A DNA stretch of 17,968 nt from Peptococcaceae bacterium UBA3933 (GCA_002385805.1 DGEF01000040.1:1-17968), one strand, 5' to 3'; shown: positions 1 through 8,174, counted from the stretch's first letter. Numbers and translations are program-made. Notes: generated from the sequence alone by a model not told the origin.

Positions 1-126
1 AGAGGACTTTTTAATCCATTCACTTGACAAAAGCCCAATAATGGAACTATGAGAGTTGCCGTACATTCTGGTGATAATATCCCAATAAAACATCCTGATA
101 AAATTTTCTATAGAAGCAGAAATCAT
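1..126 (-). CDS. Partial unrecognised ORF, runs off window start
   Basis: An open frame starts with ATG at 126-124 and stays open for 42 codons to the window edge, so the C-terminus is missing. A possible ribosome binding site (GGTGAG) lies 8 nt upstream of the ATG. The visible peptide begins MISASIENFIRMFYWDI and has no motif I recognise. It is on the same strand as the gene at 242-823, 115 bp downstream of it, so the two could be cotranscribed. No stop codon interrupts it, but 42 codons can be open by chance in AT-rich DNA. It could be a real gene or a random frame. Confidence 0.35.
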   Translation of the reverse strand, partial: MISASIENFIRMFYWDIITRMYGNSHSSIIGLLSSEWIKKSS

Positions 127-241
127 ACTGTTATCTCACCGTAATTCATTTTATAATAATATAATAGTCATACTACCCTGCACACATATTTAATCATATC
201 CCAGGCACCTTAATATAACTCTTATAATCTTGCCCATACTA

Positions 242-823
242 TTAAATATTCTTTAACCACTTCAATATGTATTCAGGACTTTTCTTTAAAACATATACTC
301 GCTTATAATTCTCTTTATTTTCTAATATATCTTCTTTTATAAGAATTTTAATAACACTATAAACCAAGGTTTTAGGAGACTTTTTATAATTTGTTTCCTG
401 CATAATTTTATCATTCAATAGTGAAGATATTGTAGATGTCTTTATATAGTCCTTATTATATCGAACAAATTGGTCGATGATGGTTCTGACAATTTCTTCA
501 AAGATATGTACTGGAATAATATTAGGGTAACTGCTGCTTTTGTCAGGTCTTACCGTTTCAATCCTTATATTCTCATTTTCTCTCTTCCATGTTGTTCTAT
601 CTGCCACATCTTTTATGTCTTTTTCGTTTTCCTCTTCAATTTCTTCGGTATCCTCTTCATTATTGCTACAAATATAACTTCCAAATACTTGATTATAAGA
701 ATTTCGCAACTTAGCAAGTTCATTCATATGGCTTTCAACCTGCTTTAGCACTTGTAATGTGTTTTGTATTTCTTCAACTTGACCATTCTTACTGCAATAA
801 GGTATAAGGTTGCATTTTCCCAT
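242..823 (-). CDS. Hypothetical protein with winged-helix-like C-terminus
   Basis: I do not recognise this 193-residue protein. Residues about 15-45 are rich in Leu, Glu and Gln with coiled-coil character. Residues 55-75 are a very acidic, probably disordered linker. Residues about 105-182 look like a helix-turn-helix/wing fold: helices around 105-122, 129-140 and 149-164, followed by a basic beta-hairpin near 168-182. This suggests a DNA-binding or regulatory protein, by inference only. Cys4 and Cys10 near the N-terminus may be a chance pair. The ATG at 823-821 has no convincing Shine-Dalgarno (only AGAAAAAG upstream). Its upstream region carries five ATTGAT repeats at 12-14 bp spacing. It is more AT-rich than its neighbours and looks like an accessory or lineage-specific gene. 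Confidence 0.65.
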   Translation of the reverse strand: MGKCNLIPYCSKNGQVEEIQNTLQVLKQVESHMNELAKLRNSYNQVFGSYICSNNEEDTEEIEEENEKDIKDVADRTTWKRENENIRIETVRPDKSSSYPNIIPVHIFEEIVRTIIDQFVRYNKDYIKTSTISSLLNDKIMQETNYKKSPKTLVYSVIKILIKEDILENKENYKRVYVLKKSPEYILKWLKNI

Positions 824-843
824 ATGCTTTTTCTAATCTTTTT

Positions 844-901
844 ATCAATCCTGGTATCAATATTTAAATCAATATAGTACTATCAATCCTTTGAAATCAA
901 T
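844..901 (-). repeat. Five ATTGAT repeats upstream of the 242-823 gene
   Basis: ATCAAT on the plus strand (ATTGAT in the direction of the downstream gene) starts at 844, 856, 868, 882 and 896, i.e. spacing 12, 12, 14 and 14 bp. The array ends about 20 bp before the start codon of the wHTH-like gene, where an operator could lie. It may instead be a decayed short tandem repeat. Confidence 0.5.
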
Positions 902-902
902 A

Positions 903-951
903 CCTTTAGCCTTATTCCTTGCACCTTAACCCTTTCAAACCTTTTCACCTT
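903..951. repeat. Heptamer tandem tract (CCTTNNN)
   Basis: CCTT starts at 903, 910, 917, 924 and 931, an exact 7-bp period, and then at 940 and 948 with looser spacing. The three variable positions differ between units, so this is a degenerate short tandem repeat. Similar 7-bp tracts occur elsewhere in the window, at 10837-10871 and within 16282-16505. Confidence 0.55.
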
Positions 952-964
952 TTAAAACGCAAAC

Positions 965-1003
965 CCCGCAGCAAATGAAGATTTCTCTTGCATCTACTAC
1001 GGG
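965..1003 (-). terminator. Probable terminator downstream of glmS
   Basis: The arms 965-977 and 991-1003 pair over 13 bp, with three G-U pairs when read as minus-strand RNA, around a 13-nt loop. Below the stem the transcript reads GGTTTGCGTTTT, an interrupted U-tract. It is about 100 nt past the glmS stop and would close the hpt-guaA-glmS unit. Confidence 0.5.
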
Positions 1004-1012
1004 AATTTGGAA

Positions 1013-1072
1013 CGAACTTTATTTTTATAGAGCGAACTTTATTTTCATGGAGTGAACTTTATTTGAATTATA
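1013..1072. repeat. 20-bp direct repeat, three copies
   Basis: Three tandem units begin at 1013, 1033 and 1053 with exact 20-bp spacing. All share GAACTTTATTT; the first two are nearly identical over the whole 20 bp and the third diverges in its last 8 bp. The tract lies between the glmS stop and its terminator hairpin. The 12-mer GAACTTTATTTG of the third copy recurs at 8443-8454 inside the 31-bp array. Confidence 0.65.
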
Positions 1073-1099
1073 CATTGCTTACAAAGCCCGGCATTTATC

Positions 1100-2923
1100 C
1101 TACTCAACAGTAACGCTCTTGGCCAGATTCCGGGGCTTATCGACATCGCAGCCTTTGGCTACAGCTACATAATATGCATATAACTGAAGGGGTATGACCA
1201 TTAGAATAGGGGCCAGCATATTATGTGTAGGGGGGATGTATATTACCCTGTTCACTTCCATCTCTATTTCAGCATGGCCTTCTACCGCTACGGCTATTAC
1301 AAACGCTCCTCTGGCCTTTACTTCCTTTATGTTGCTCAATGTTTTTTCAAACAGATTTTTTTGCGTGGCCAAGGCAACTACCGGCGTGCCGTCCTCTATC
1401 AAGGCGATTGTGCCATGCTTCAACTCCCCTGCCGCATAGGCTTCAGAATGAATGTAGGAAATCTCCTTTAACTTTAAAGAGCCTTCTACGGCTACGGCAT
1501 AATCCAAACCCCTACCTATATAGAATATGCTGTTAGCATTAAATGTCTCATCCGCACATTTTTGGATAATCTGCTTGTTATCCAATACTTTTTGGGCTAA
1601 CTCGGGAAGTTTCTGCATTTCTTCGATCATCTGCCTGTATTCTTCCTGCGAGATTCTGCCCATTTTATCAGCAAAGTCAAGAGCCATCAGGTACAGGCAT
1701 AACAACTGGGTAATATAGGCTTTGGTGGAAGCTACGGCAATCTCAGGGCCAGCCCAGGTATACAGAACATGATCAGCTTCCCTTGCTAAAGTACTGCCCA
1801 CCACATTGGTAATGGCAATAACCTTAGCTCCCTTCTCTTTACACAGTCTCATGGCGGCAAGTGTATCGGCCGTTTCCCCCGATTGGCTTATGATAATTAC
1901 TATATTGTTCTCATTTATTATGGGATCTCTGTATCTAAACTCGGAAGCTATTTCCGCATCCACCGGTATTCTCACCAGTTTTTCTATAACGTATTTGCCG
2001 ACAATGCCTGCGTGATATGCTGTTCCACAAGCTACAATTAAAATTTTGCCGACTTTTTCAAGTTGTTCTCTCGTTATGCCAATATCGCTTAGCTCTATCC
2101 TGCCCTCTCTAATCCGAGAGGTCAGCGTGTCCCGTAAAGCTTTCGGTTCTTCGTGTATTTCTTTTAACATGAAATGCTGGTATCCGCCTTTTTCGGCGGC
2201 TTCCACATCCCATGTCACCTCAAATACTTCTTTTTTAACCTCTTCACCGTATTGATTTATGATGTTGACTCCGTCCTTGCAAATCAGAGCTATCTCCTTA
2301 TCCTCCAAGAAATATACCTTCCGGGTATATCTCAATAGGGCAGGTATATCCGAAGCAATGAAGTTTTCGCCTTCCCCCAAGCCTATTACCAAGGGACTAT
2401 CCTTTCTGGCTACCACCATGCACTCAGGATGGTTTTTGGCTATCACTGCCAAAGCATATGACCCTTCTATTCTATCCAGGGTGTTTCTAACTGCTTCCAC
2501 AAGGTCGCCGTTATAGTAATAATTAATTATATGAGCCACCACTTCCGTATCCGTGTCTGATGTAAACTCATATCCTTCTCTCTGAAGCCAGCTCTTTAGC
2601 CTCATATAGTTTTCTATGATTCCGTTATGCACAACTGCAATATCGCCCAATTGATTTGTATGGGGATGAGAATTAATGTCGGAAGGCTCACCATGGGTAG
2701 CCCATCTGGTGTGTCCTATTCCCAAGGTCCCGTTTAGCTGGCTGTGCTTAATCCTTTCTTCTAATACGGTTAACCTGCCTTTTGCTTTGTTAATATTTAT
2801 CTGCTTACCGTTATGAACGGCCACACCGGCCGAATCATAACCTCTATACTCTAATTTTTTTAATCCGTCAATCAATATGGGCAAAGCCGGCTTATCACCA
2901 ATATACCCAATTATCCCACACAT
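1100..2923 (-). CDS. glmS: Glutamine--fructose-6-phosphate aminotransferase (isomerizing)
   Basis: GlmS makes glucosamine-6-phosphate from fructose-6-phosphate and glutamine, the first step toward UDP-GlcNAc for peptidoglycan; it acts in the cytoplasm. The 607-residue length is normal. The N-terminus MCGIIGYIG supplies the N-terminal nucleophile Cys2 of a class II glutaminase domain (about 1-220), with the YRGYDSAG and GHTRWATHG motifs. Two SIS sugar-isomerase domains follow (SQSGETADT and ASTKAYITQ are visible), and the end PRNLAKSVTVE is typical. ATG 2923-2921 is preceded by AAGGGGG. The gene follows guaA after 75 nt on the same strand, probably in one operon. That gap is too short for the glmS ribozyme, and none of its conserved core is seen. 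It does hold an imperfect hairpin (2944-2950 with 2974-2980). Confidence 0.97.
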   Translation of the reverse strand: MCGIIGYIGDKPALPILIDGLKKLEYRGYDSAGVAVHNGKQININKAKGRLTVLEERIKHSQLNGTLGIGHTRWATHGEPSDINSHPHTNQLGDIAVVHNGIIENYMRLKSWLQREGYEFTSDTDTEVVAHIINYYYNGDLVEAVRNTLDRIEGSYALAVIAKNHPECMVVARKDSPLVIGLGEGENFIASDIPALLRYTRKVYFLEDKEIALICKDGVNIINQYGEEVKKEVFEVTWDVEAAEKGGYQHFMLKEIHEEPKALRDTLTSRIREGRIELSDIGITREQLEKVGKILIVACGTAYHAGIVGKYVIEKLVRIPVDAEIASEFRYRDPIINENNIVIIISQSGETADTLAAMRLCKEKGAKVIAITNVVGSTLAREADHVLYTWAGPEIAVASTKAYITQLLCLYLMALDFADKMGRISQEEYRQMIEEMQKLPELAQKVLDNKQIIQKCADETFNANSIFYIGRGLDYAVAVEGSLKLKEISYIHSEAYAAGELKHGTIALIEDGTPVVALATQKNLFEKTLSNIKEVKARGAFVIAVAVEGHAEIEMEVNRVIYIPPTHNMLAPILMVIPLQLYAYYVAVAKGCDVDKPRNLAKSVTVE

Positions 2924-2998
2924 TTTTTATTCCCCCTTATTCCGTTGGCCGAAAAGCCTCCCTGGGCTCTCAAGACCAACAGGGCATCGAATATGCCA

Positions 2999-4540
2999 TT
3001 ATTCCCACTCAATCGTTCCGGGTGGTTTAGAGGTGATATCATAAACTACCCTATTAACATGCTTAACCTCATTCACAATTCTCAGGGATATCTTCTCCAG
3101 TAAATCATAAGGTAACCGTACCCAGTCGGCAGTCATGGCGTCTTCGCTGCTTACTACCCTCAGAACTATGGGATATGCATATGTCCTTTTATCACCCATT
3201 ACCCCTACAGATTTAATAGAAGGTAAGACAGCAAAGGACTGCCATACTTGTTCATAGAGACCGGCTTTTTTGATTTCTTCACGCACAATGGCATCTGCAT
3301 CCCGCAGTATATCCAACTTTTCTTTTGTAACTTCTCCAATTATTCTAATGGCTAAGCCAGGTCCTGGGAAAGGTTGTCTTGTTACTATTGATTCCGGTAA
3401 GCCCAGTTCTCTGGCTACCAGCCTTACCTCATCTTTAAAAAGGTTGCGCAAAGGTTCAATTAGCTGGAATTTCATATCTTCCGGCAGTCCACCTACATTA
3501 TGATGGCTTTTAATGGTTTCTGCCGTATCTGTGCCGCTTTCGATAACATCAGAGTATAAAGTCCCTTGCACTAAGAACTCACTGTCTTCATATTTTTTAG
3601 CTTCATCTTCAAAAACACGAATAAATTCTTCTCCAATTCGTTTTCTTTTTTCTTCCGGTTCAGTAACCCCGGCTATTTTCTGCAAAAATCTTTCCCGAGC
3701 ATCTACAAAATCTAAACGAATTCCAAATGTATCTTTAAAAACTTTTTTTACCTCTTCCGGTTCATTTTTGCGCATAAAACCGTGGTCCACAAAAATACAG
3801 GTTAAATTATCTCCAATGGCTTTATGGACTAATACAGCGGCTACGGAAGAATCAATTCCTCCACTTAAACCACAAATTACCTTTTTATCTCCTACTTTTT
3901 CCCGAATGGCCCGGACTTCTTCTTCAATAAAAGAACCCATGGTCCAATCGGCCTTACATTTACAAATCTTGAACAGGAAATTTTCCAAAATAGCCTTTCC
4001 GTTTTCCGTATGTTTAACCTCCGGATGGAACTGTACTCCATACAATGCTTTATCCGGATTAGAAAAAGCCGCAAAAGGAGTATGTTCTGTTTTCCCTATA
4101 CTTTTAAAACCTTCGGGAATCTCTGTAATGTAATCACCATGACTCATCCAGCACAGCTGTTCCGGAGATAAACCCGAAAAGAGAGGGTCACTTTCATCCA
4201 CCTGCACAATCGCCTTACCGAATTCCATTTTTTCAGCTTTTTCTACTTTTCCGCCTAAAAAATAAGTGATTAACTGCATCCCGTAACAGATGCCTAAAAC
4301 AGGAATACCCAAATTTAATATCTCCGGGTCACAGTAAGGGGCTTTTTCCCCGTAAACACTGGCCGGACCCCCGGATAGAATTATTCCTCTCGGGTTTATT
4401 TCTTTGATTTTTTCCACAGATATACTGTAGGGAACCATCTCTGAATAGACTTTGGCTTCTCTGATTCTTCTGGTAATCAACTGGTTATATTGCCCACCAA
4501 AGTCTAACACTAAAACAGTATCATGTTTTCGCCAATCCAC
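2999..4540 (-). CDS. guaA: GMP synthase (glutamine-hydrolysing)
   Basis: GuaA amidates XMP to GMP with ATP and glutamine in the cytoplasm. The 513-residue protein begins with a class I glutamine amidotransferase domain: nucleophile Cys85 in GICYGMQ and the His172/Glu174 pair in FHPEVKHTENG. The ATP pyrophosphatase domain follows with its P-loop SGGIDSS at 226-232, then the dimerisation domain ending in the family signature KPPGTIEWE. The start is GTG (4540-4538) with GGAGGG 7 nt upstream. It lies 38 nt after hpt and 75 nt before glmS on the same strand. The link with hpt makes sense, since both supply GMP, one de novo and one by salvage. Confidence 0.97.
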   Translation of the reverse strand: MDWRKHDTVLVLDFGGQYNQLITRRIREAKVYSEMVPYSISVEKIKEINPRGIILSGGPASVYGEKAPYCDPEILNLGIPVLGICYGMQLITYFLGGKVEKAEKMEFGKAIVQVDESDPLFSGLSPEQLCWMSHGDYITEIPEGFKSIGKTEHTPFAAFSNPDKALYGVQFHPEVKHTENGKAILENFLFKICKCKADWTMGSFIEEEVRAIREKVGDKKVICGLSGGIDSSVAAVLVHKAIGDNLTCIFVDHGFMRKNEPEEVKKVFKDTFGIRLDFVDARERFLQKIAGVTEPEEKRKRIGEEFIRVFEDEAKKYEDSEFLVQGTLYSDVIESGTDTAETIKSHHNVGGLPEDMKFQLIEPLRNLFKDEVRLVARELGLPESIVTRQPFPGPGLAIRIIGEVTKEKLDILRDADAIVREEIKKAGLYEQVWQSFAVLPSIKSVGVMGDKRTYAYPIVLRVVSSEDAMTADWVRLPYDLLEKISLRIVNEVKHVNRVVYDITSKPPGTIEWE

Positions 4541-4578
4541 GTTTTTTCCTCCCTCAAATAAAGTTTATGACCTTATCC

Positions 4579-5115
4579 TTATTCATATGCCTTCGGATCC
4601 AAAACAGCAATATAAGGTAAATTACGGTATTTTTCCGCATAATCCAATCCATAACCCACTACAAATTCATCAGGTATGGAATAGCCACAGTAGTCCGGAA
4701 CAATGTCTACTTTCCGGCGGTCAGGCTTGTCCAAAAAGGAACAGATTTTAAGACTTCTAGGTTTACGGGAAAGGATATTATCTGAAAGGTATTTTAGGGT
4801 TAAACCTGTATCGACTATATCTTCCACTATCAGCACATCTCTACCTTCTACACTTTGATCTAAATCCTTGATAATCCTGACAATACCTGAAGAGTGAGTG
4901 GAATGACCGTAACTGGATACAACCATGGTATCTATTTCTAAGGGCACCTTAATATGTCTGATTAAATCAGCCATAAAAATCATGGCCCCTTTTAAAATAC
5001 AGATTACAAAAAGATCTTTGCCTTCGTAATCCCTGGTTAAAATCTCGCCTAATTCGGCTACTTTTGACTTTATATCATCCTCTGAAATAAGAACTTTTTT
5101 AATGTTTTTTTCCAA
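4579..5115 (-). CDS. hpt: Hypoxanthine (guanine) phosphoribosyltransferase
   Basis: This purine salvage enzyme forms IMP or GMP from hypoxanthine or guanine plus PRPP. At 178 residues it has the usual bacterial length. The PRPP-binding signature VLIVEDIVDTGLTL is at 94-107, the flexible-loop SSYG motif at 67-70, and the LKGA loop at 41-44. The start is TTG (5115-5113), chosen because GGAGG lies 9 nt upstream and the first internal Met is residue 46. A sigma-A-type promoter is visible at 5170-5199, so hpt appears to be the first gene of hpt-guaA-glmS. Confidence 0.95.
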   Translation of the reverse strand: MEKNIKKVLISEDDIKSKVAELGEILTRDYEGKDLFVICILKGAMIFMADLIRHIKVPLEIDTMVVSSYGHSTHSSGIVRIIKDLDQSVEGRDVLIVEDIVDTGLTLKYLSDNILSRKPRSLKICSFLDKPDRRKVDIVPDYCGYSIPDEFVVGYGLDYAEKYRNLPYIAVLDPKAYE

Positions 5116-5169
5116 GCTCTGCTTCCTCCTCTGCCATATAATAGTAATAGCTTGTCAAATTTCGCATAA

Positions 5170-5199
5170 ATTATAACCTAATCTCCCTCTACATTTCAA
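5170..5199 (-). promoter_or_regulatory. Sigma-A-type promoter for hpt-guaA-glmS
   Basis: Read on the minus strand, TTGAAA (5194-5199) is followed after 18 bp by a perfect TATAAT (5170-5175). Transcription would begin near 5163, giving a leader of about 48 nt before the hpt TTG start. No purine riboswitch fits in so short a leader. Confidence 0.65.
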
Positions 5200-5241
5200 C
5201 AAAATTACTATATTTCCCGGAAATTTTCCGGCAAAATTATC

Positions 5242-5279
5242 GTAAACAAAAATGGTTAGGCTATCCCAAATGCCTAACC
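5242..5279 (-). terminator. Terminator after the LolA-like gene
   Basis: GGTTAGGC (5254-5261) pairs with GCCTAACC (5272-5279) as an 8-bp stem with a 10-nt loop. On the minus strand it is followed by ATTTTTGTTT. It sits about 20 nt past the stop of the 5298-6029 gene and separates it from the hpt promoter. Confidence 0.75.
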
Positions 5280-5297
5280 TAATTATTTAACAAAATC

Positions 5298-6029
5298 CTA
5301 AATTGGTGCATTTATCTCTATTTTTTCATTATAGTCGCTAAATTCAACGCTCATGATCAAGCTGTGATTTTCATGTTGTTTATTAACAGCATTAATTTCC
5401 GCTTTGGCCAATAGTCCGTCTTTGTTGACCCAGAACACATAAGAGAAATCTTTCCATAAAACCTCTAAATACTTGTTTTCATTTTGAGCCAGCACTTCAT
5501 ATTTTCTGCATTTTTGTCCGTTAATTTTTTCTTTACCGACGTATTGAACTTCCAGGGGTTCACACAGGCTAAAGGTACCTAAAGGATTAATCTCCTGGAT
5601 TAATTTTTCTGTTGCTTCCATATTTACCTGGTCTAAAACTAACCAATCCTTAGAAAAAACATCTTTCCGATAAAATTTATTGTTAACCTGATAAATCTCA
5701 AAGTCGGAATTCACTACATGGAGTTTGCCGATAAAATGCACATTACCGTTACTTTTTTCTCCCATAACCTCACTTAAAAGTTGCTCCTGATTATCAACTA
5801 TCTTCTTGGAAATTGCATGGTAGCGATAGCTTTCTGCATTAAGGGTTTTTTCAATGGCTGATAATACCGCTGCTTCCGGTGGTAATGCACTGAAATTCTG
5901 ATAAGCCCAAATTCCCCCACCGCCTATTATTAAAATTAAAACAATAAGTAATAACCATTTGAGGCTTATCCTCGGCCTGGTAATCCGGGGAATTTTAAAT
6001 ATCTGTCTATTAAAACTGATTTTACCCAC
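5298..6029 (-). CDS. Membrane-anchored LolA/LppX-like protein of unknown role
   Basis: This 243-residue protein has a basic N-terminus (1-24), one strongly hydrophobic segment (about 25-43, with a GGGG run) and an extracytoplasmic domain of about 195 residues. No lipobox Cys is seen, so the segment is probably an uncleaved anchor. The domain has an Asn-Ala-Glu-Ser-Tyr-Arg-Tyr start, alternating hydrophobic strands and an EVLWKDFSYVFWVNKDGLLAKAE-type hairpin. This pattern resembles LolA/LppX-fold proteins that Gram-positives carry for lipophilic ligands or envelope sensing; that assignment is inference. The start is GTG (6029-6027) with GGAGG 9 nt upstream. That GGAGG is buried in a long hairpin at 6035-6087. 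The gene follows groEL on the same strand beyond a terminator and has its own terminator at 5242-5279. Confidence 0.75.
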   Translation of the reverse strand: MGKISFNRQIFKIPRITRPRISLKWLLLIVLILIIGGGGIWAYQNFSALPPEAAVLSAIEKTLNAESYRYHAISKKIVDNQEQLLSEVMGEKSNGNVHFIGKLHVVNSDFEIYQVNNKFYRKDVFSKDWLVLDQVNMEATEKLIQEINPLGTFSLCEPLEVQYVGKEKINGQKCRKYEVLAQNENKYLEVLWKDFSYVFWVNKDGLLAKAEINAVNKQHENHSLIMSVEFSDYNEKIEINAPI

Positions 6030-6034
6030 AATAT

Positions 6035-6087
6035 ATTCCTCCTTTTCCCTAATTATTTCTAATAATTCTTACTTGGAAAGGAGGAAT
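6035..6087 (-). promoter_or_regulatory. Hairpin that masks the ribosome binding site
   Basis: On the minus-strand transcript the 5' arm (6087-6075) matches the 3' arm (6048-6035) over 13 bp with a single bulged base. The 3' arm contains the AAGGAGG Shine-Dalgarno of the LolA-like gene, 9 nt before its GTG. Between the arms is a second nested stem, AATTATT/AATAATT with a 3-nt loop. No U-tract follows, so it does not look like a terminator. It resembles a translational control element such as an RNA thermometer or a protein-opened switch; no ligand-binding core is recognised. Confidence 0.6.
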
Positions 6088-6135
6088 TTTATTACTTTTA
6101 GACCTGTCCAATTTTAAAAATTTTCACCTTTCATT

Positions 6136-6178
6136 AAAAACATAAGAAAGAGTCTTGAACAAACTTGTTCAAGACTCT
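6136..6178 (-). terminator. Terminator of groES-groEL
   Basis: A perfect 13-bp inverted repeat (6149-6161 with 6166-6178) has a 4-nt loop. It is 20 nt past the groEL stop and is followed on the minus strand by TTCTTATGTTTTT. The U-tract is interrupted, so some read-through into the 5298-6029 gene is possible. Confidence 0.75.
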
Positions 6179-6197
6179 AAAAAACTGTATTTTTACT

Positions 6198-7820
6198 CTA
6201 CATCATACCTCCGGGAGGCATTCCACCGGGCATGTTATTATTCTTCTCTTCAGGAATATCAGCAATTAAACTTTCAGTAGTTAAGACCATACCGGCGATA
6301 CTTGCAGCATTTTGTAAAGCAGAACGAGTAACTTTAGCTGGGTCTACAATACCTGCAGCAATCATGTCTTCGTACTTATTGGTTAAAGCGTTGAAACCTA
6401 CTCCTACACCGGCTTCTTTAACTTTTTCTACAACGATGGAACCTTCAACCCCGGCGTTGTAAGCAATCTGACGCACAGGTTCTTCTAAAGCTTTCTTGAT
6501 AATGTTTACACCTACCTGAGCATCGGGATCGTCCATTTTAATATTTTCTAAAGCAGGAAGGATATCAATTAAAGCAGTTCCACCACCGGCCACAATACCT
6601 TCTTCTACTGCCGCTCTGGTAGCAGATAAAGCGTCTTCGATACGATGTTTCTTTTCTTTCAATTCGGTTTCAGTAGCTGCACCAACTTGGATTACAGCAA
6701 CTCCACCGGATAATTTAGCTAAACGTTCTTGTAATTTTTCTCTATCGAATTCAGAAGTGGTTTCTTCTAATTGAGCTCTGATTTGAGCAATTCTGGCATC
6801 AATCTTAGCCTTTTCTCCTTTTCCTTCTACAATGGTTGTTTCTTCTTTGCTTACTTTAACTTGGCGAGCAGTACCTAACATTTCTAAAGTAGTGTTTTCT
6901 AATTTTAAGCCCAAATCTTCGCTGATAACTTGGCCACCGGTTAAAACAGCGATGTCTTCCAACATTGCTTTTCTGCGGTCACCAAAGCCAGGAGCCTTAA
7001 CGGCTACACAAGTAAAGGTACCTCTTAACTTGTTCACAACCATAGTAGCTAAAGCTTCGCCTTCAACATCTTCAGCAATGATTAATAAGGATTTTCCTGT
7101 TTGAACAACTTTTTCTAATACCGGTAAAATATCTTGAACAGCAGAGATTTTCTTATCAGTAATTAAGATCAAAGGTTCATCTAAAACAGCTTCCATTTTT
7201 TCTGTATCAGTTACCATATAAGGAGATACATAACCACGATCGAACTGCATACCTTCAACTACATCTAAAGAAGTACCAAAAGTTTGAGATTCTTCTACAG
7301 TAATTACTCCGTCATTTCCTACAGTTTCCATAGCTTCAGCGATTAAATCACCAATTTCTTTATCGGCAGCAGAAATAGAAGCAACTTGAGCAATTGCCTC
7401 TTTACTTTCGATGGACTGAGCGATTTTATGAATTTCTTCTACAGCTACCTCTACGGCTTTGTTGATACCTTGTCTGATAAGCATAGGATTAGCACCAGCA
7501 GCTACGTTCTTCATACCTTCTCTGATCATAGCTTGGGCTAATACAGTAGCTGTAGTGGTACCGTCACCGGCTACATCATTTGTTTTGGTAGCAACTTCTT
7601 TAAGAAGTTGAGCACCCATGTTTTCAAAAGGATCTTCTAATTCAATTTCCCGAGCAATGGAAACACCGTCATTGGTAATAGTGGGGGAACCGAATTTCTT
7701 CTCTAAAACAACATTACGACCTTTTGGTCCTAAAGTAACTTTAACTGCTTCTGCTACAGCATTAACACCCGCTTCTAAAGCGCGTCTAGCCTCTTCACCA
7801 AAAATAATATCTTTGGCCAT
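6198..7820 (-). CDS. groEL: Chaperonin GroEL (Hsp60)
   Basis: GroEL forms the double-ring ATP-dependent folding chamber in the cytoplasm, capped by GroES. The 540-residue protein has the canonical start MAKDIIFGEEAR, the nucleotide-binding TLGPKGRNVV, the NDGVSIA and AGDGTTTATVLAQ motifs, the second equatorial AGGGTAL motif, and the Gly/Met-rich tail ending GGMPPGGMM. ATG 7820-7818 has AGGAGGG 8 nt upstream. It follows groES after 22 nt, the usual order. Regulation is through the CIRCE operator and promoter ahead of groES. Confidence 0.98.
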   Translation of the reverse strand: MAKDIIFGEEARRALEAGVNAVAEAVKVTLGPKGRNVVLEKKFGSPTITNDGVSIAREIELEDPFENMGAQLLKEVATKTNDVAGDGTTTATVLAQAMIREGMKNVAAGANPMLIRQGINKAVEVAVEEIHKIAQSIESKEAIAQVASISAADKEIGDLIAEAMETVGNDGVITVEESQTFGTSLDVVEGMQFDRGYVSPYMVTDTEKMEAVLDEPLILITDKKISAVQDILPVLEKVVQTGKSLLIIAEDVEGEALATMVVNKLRGTFTCVAVKAPGFGDRRKAMLEDIAVLTGGQVISEDLGLKLENTTLEMLGTARQVKVSKEETTIVEGKGEKAKIDARIAQIRAQLEETTSEFDREKLQERLAKLSGGVAVIQVGAATETELKEKKHRIEDALSATRAAVEEGIVAGGGTALIDILPALENIKMDDPDAQVGVNIIKKALEEPVRQIAYNAGVEGSIVVEKVKEAGVGVGFNALTNKYEDMIAAGIVDPAKVTRSALQNAASIAGMVLTTESLIADIPEEKNNNMPGGMPPGGMM

Positions 7821-7843
7821 TATGTAATCCCTCCTTCAATATA

Positions 7844-8131
7844 TTAACTAATGATAGCTAAAATATCCCTTTCACCTAAAATAAGTACTTCTTCATCATT
7901 TAATTTGATTTCTGTTCCGGCGTATTTAGAATAAATAACTTTGTCCCCAACTTTTACTTCCACAGGAACCCTTTGTCCGTTTTCCAAAAGTTTACCGGTT
8001 CCTACAGCTAAAACTTCACCTTGTTGGGGTTTTTCTTTAGCAGTATCGGGAAGGACAATACCGCTTTTTGTTTTTTCTTCTTGAGCAATTGGTTTAACAA
8101 CAACACGGTCGCCTAATGGCTTAATGTTCAT
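7844..8131 (-). CDS. groES: Co-chaperonin GroES (Hsp10)
   Basis: GroES forms the heptameric lid of the GroEL chamber. The 95-residue protein starts MNIKPLGDRVVVKPI and carries the mobile loop (about 17-33, TKSGIVLPDTAKEKP) and the DKVIYSKYAGTE roof/barrel motif, all typical. I chose the ATG at 8131-8129 because AAAGGAGGG lies just upstream and the family always begins here. A longer open frame to 8188 would start inside the CIRCE operator and add 19 residues absent from the family. Confidence 0.97.
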   Translation of the reverse strand: MNIKPLGDRVVVKPIAQEEKTKSGIVLPDTAKEKPQQGEVLAVGTGKLLENGQRVPVEVKVGDKVIYSKYAGTEIKLNDEEVLILGERDILAIIS

Positions 8132-8174
8132 GTACAAACCCTCCTTTAGAAGTTTATTATGTTCCACTTTATTG

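Noticed and set aside
470..748. 92-codon plus-strand open frame opposite the hypothetical gene
   Set aside because: It is antisense to the 242-823 frame, and its Phe/Ile-rich peptide comes from AT-rich antisense of an acidic, Lys-rich protein.
2924..2998. glmS ribozyme or riboswitch
   Set aside because: The gap is only 75 nt and lacks the conserved glmS catalytic core. Only an imperfect hairpin is present.
3513..4133. 206-codon plus-strand open frame within guaA
   Set aside because: It is antisense to a clear GMP synthase, Ser/Pro/Leu-rich as shadow frames are, with no ribosome binding site support.
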